64,000 nucleotides of DNA from NCBI RefSeq assembly GCF_023073355.1, contig NZ_JADPJI010000005.1, forward strand, positions 2,294,001 through 2,358,000, read 5' to 3'. The notes under the pieces were generated by a model. The model did no database searches, was not told the DNA's origin, and saw only the letters and a list, made by a program, of their open reading frames with translations. This stretch comes from Bradyrhizobium sp. 199. GTDB lineage: Bacteria; Pseudomonadota; Alphaproteobacteria; Rhizobiales; Xanthobacteraceae. Within the stretch, counting starts at the first letter, position 1. Every line of letters starts with the position of its first letter. Shown one piece after another: positions 63,368-64,000 of this stretch. Made by a program: the position numbers and the translations under genes.

Positions 63368-64000
63368 TCAAAGGCCGAGCGGCCGCAGTTCCCGGACGTG
63401 GTCGATGAAGAGCCGGAGCGCCGCTGGGACTTGGCGACGGCTCGAGTAGTATGCGTGAAATCCGGGACCAAGCGGCGCCCAATCCTCCAGAACCGTGCGC
63501 ATAGTGCCATCGCGGAGATATTCGCGAACCATTGGGTCTGCGACGTACATTAGTCCGGCACCGTCCTTTACGGCGGCCAGTCCGATCTGCCCCTGATCAA
63601 CGGTCAATCCGCCCTGAACGTTCACCTCGAATTTCTCGTCACCGCGCTCGAACTCCCAGCGATAGATGCTGTCGTCTCCAATTCGGATCCTCACGCAGCG
63701 ATGATCCTGCAGATCATCGGGATGGAGCGGTGCTCCGTACCGTTCGAAATAGGATGGAGCCCCCACGACGAGCCAGCGGATATCGGCGGAGAGGCGCTGG
63801 GCAATCATGTCCTTTGGGACGGTGCCGCCGTACCTGATGCCAGCGTCAAAGCCGCTTTCGACCACGTCAATCATCCGATTGTTCACAGAGAACTCGATTT
63901 CGACTTCGGGATACCGGTCGAGAAACGTGGCCATGACTGGCCCGATGAGGAATTGGGCCGCCTCGGTTGGTACGCTGAGCCGCACTCGGCCCCTGGGCGT
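63368..64000 (-). CDS. LysR-family regulator, C-terminal part (cut by window edge)
   Basis: The 210-residue effector domain of a LysR regulator; the DNA-binding N-terminus lies beyond the window. The fragment begins TPRGRVRLSVPTEAAQF, the usual start of the co-inducer domain, and continues with ESGFDAGIRYGGTVPKDMIA and GAGLMYVADPMVREYL. It is upstream of the paoABC-like operon on the same strand, so it may regulate it. Confidence 0.88.
   Translation of the reverse strand, partial: TPRGRVRLSVPTEAAQFLIGPVMATFLDRYPEVEIEFSVNNRMIDVVESGFDAGIRYGGTVPKDMIAQRLSADIRWLVVGAPSYFERYGAPLHPDDLQDHRCVRIRIGDDSIYRWEFERGDEKFEVNVQGGLTVDQGQIGLAAVKDGAGLMYVADPMVREYLRDGTMRTVLEDWAPLGPGFHAYYSSRRQVPAALRLFIDHVRELRPLGL

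Overview
The window looks like chromosomal DNA of a high-GC alphaproteobacterium, most likely Bradyrhizobium or a close relative (inference). The pointers are the strong third-position GC bias, the full aerobic (late cobalt insertion) cobalamin pathway with CobG, CobF and CobN, the many LysR regulators, and a high density of ABC importers and aromatic-catabolism genes. I saw no tRNA or rRNA gene, insertion sequence, integrase or CRISPR array.

Region 1 (1-12.2 kb) is catabolic. A minus-strand xylulokinase fragment and a LysR regulator stand divergent to a tightly packed plus-strand operon. The operon encodes a Dabb protein, maleylacetate reductase, an ATZ/TRZ-type amidohydrolase, a 3-hydroxyisobutyrate-dehydrogenase-like enzyme, an intradiol (hydroxyquinol-type) dioxygenase, a GlcD-like flavoprotein, a complete ribose-type ABC importer and a YciI protein. 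It ends at a perfect 14-bp-stem terminator. The lower pathway (hydroxyquinol to maleylacetate to 3-oxoadipate) is clear; the imported substrate is not. Region 2 (12.3-17.8 kb, minus) is a five-gene Dpp/Opp-type importer with a Tat-type binding protein.

Region 3 (18-45 kb) is a nearly complete B12 regulon. It holds a TonB-dependent receptor with a PepSY membrane protein, an alpha-ribazole-phosphatase-like enzyme, cobT, cobF, a lone cbiM, cobA, B, M, E, L, K, J, I, H, G and N, cobW, a small ferredoxin-like gene, cobO, cobQ, cobC, cobD, cobU, cobS and bluB. Three cobalamin riboswitches, all on the minus strand, precede the receptor, cbiM and the cobW/cobN block. cobK is the only plus-strand gene inside a long minus-strand run and overlaps both neighbours. 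The CobS/CobT partners of the CobN chelatase are not in the window.

Region 4 (45-54.5 kb) holds a LysR gene, a tandem nitrilase-fold protein with a degenerate second active site, and an SsuABC/TauABC-type importer, all on the minus strand. A LysR regulator follows, divergent to a glyoxalase-fold ring-cleaving dioxygenase and an esterase (mhqO/mhqD-like), with two repeated operator-like elements between. A CorA-type transporter comes next. Region 5 (54.8-64 kb, minus) is a PaoABC-like periplasmic molybdenum aldehyde oxidoreductase operon. It is followed by an SDR dehydrogenase, a cupin closely resembling the manganese hydroxynitrile lyase family, a second paoC-like gene broken by a one-base frameshift, and an exported cyclophilin-like protein. 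A truncated LysR gene closes the window.
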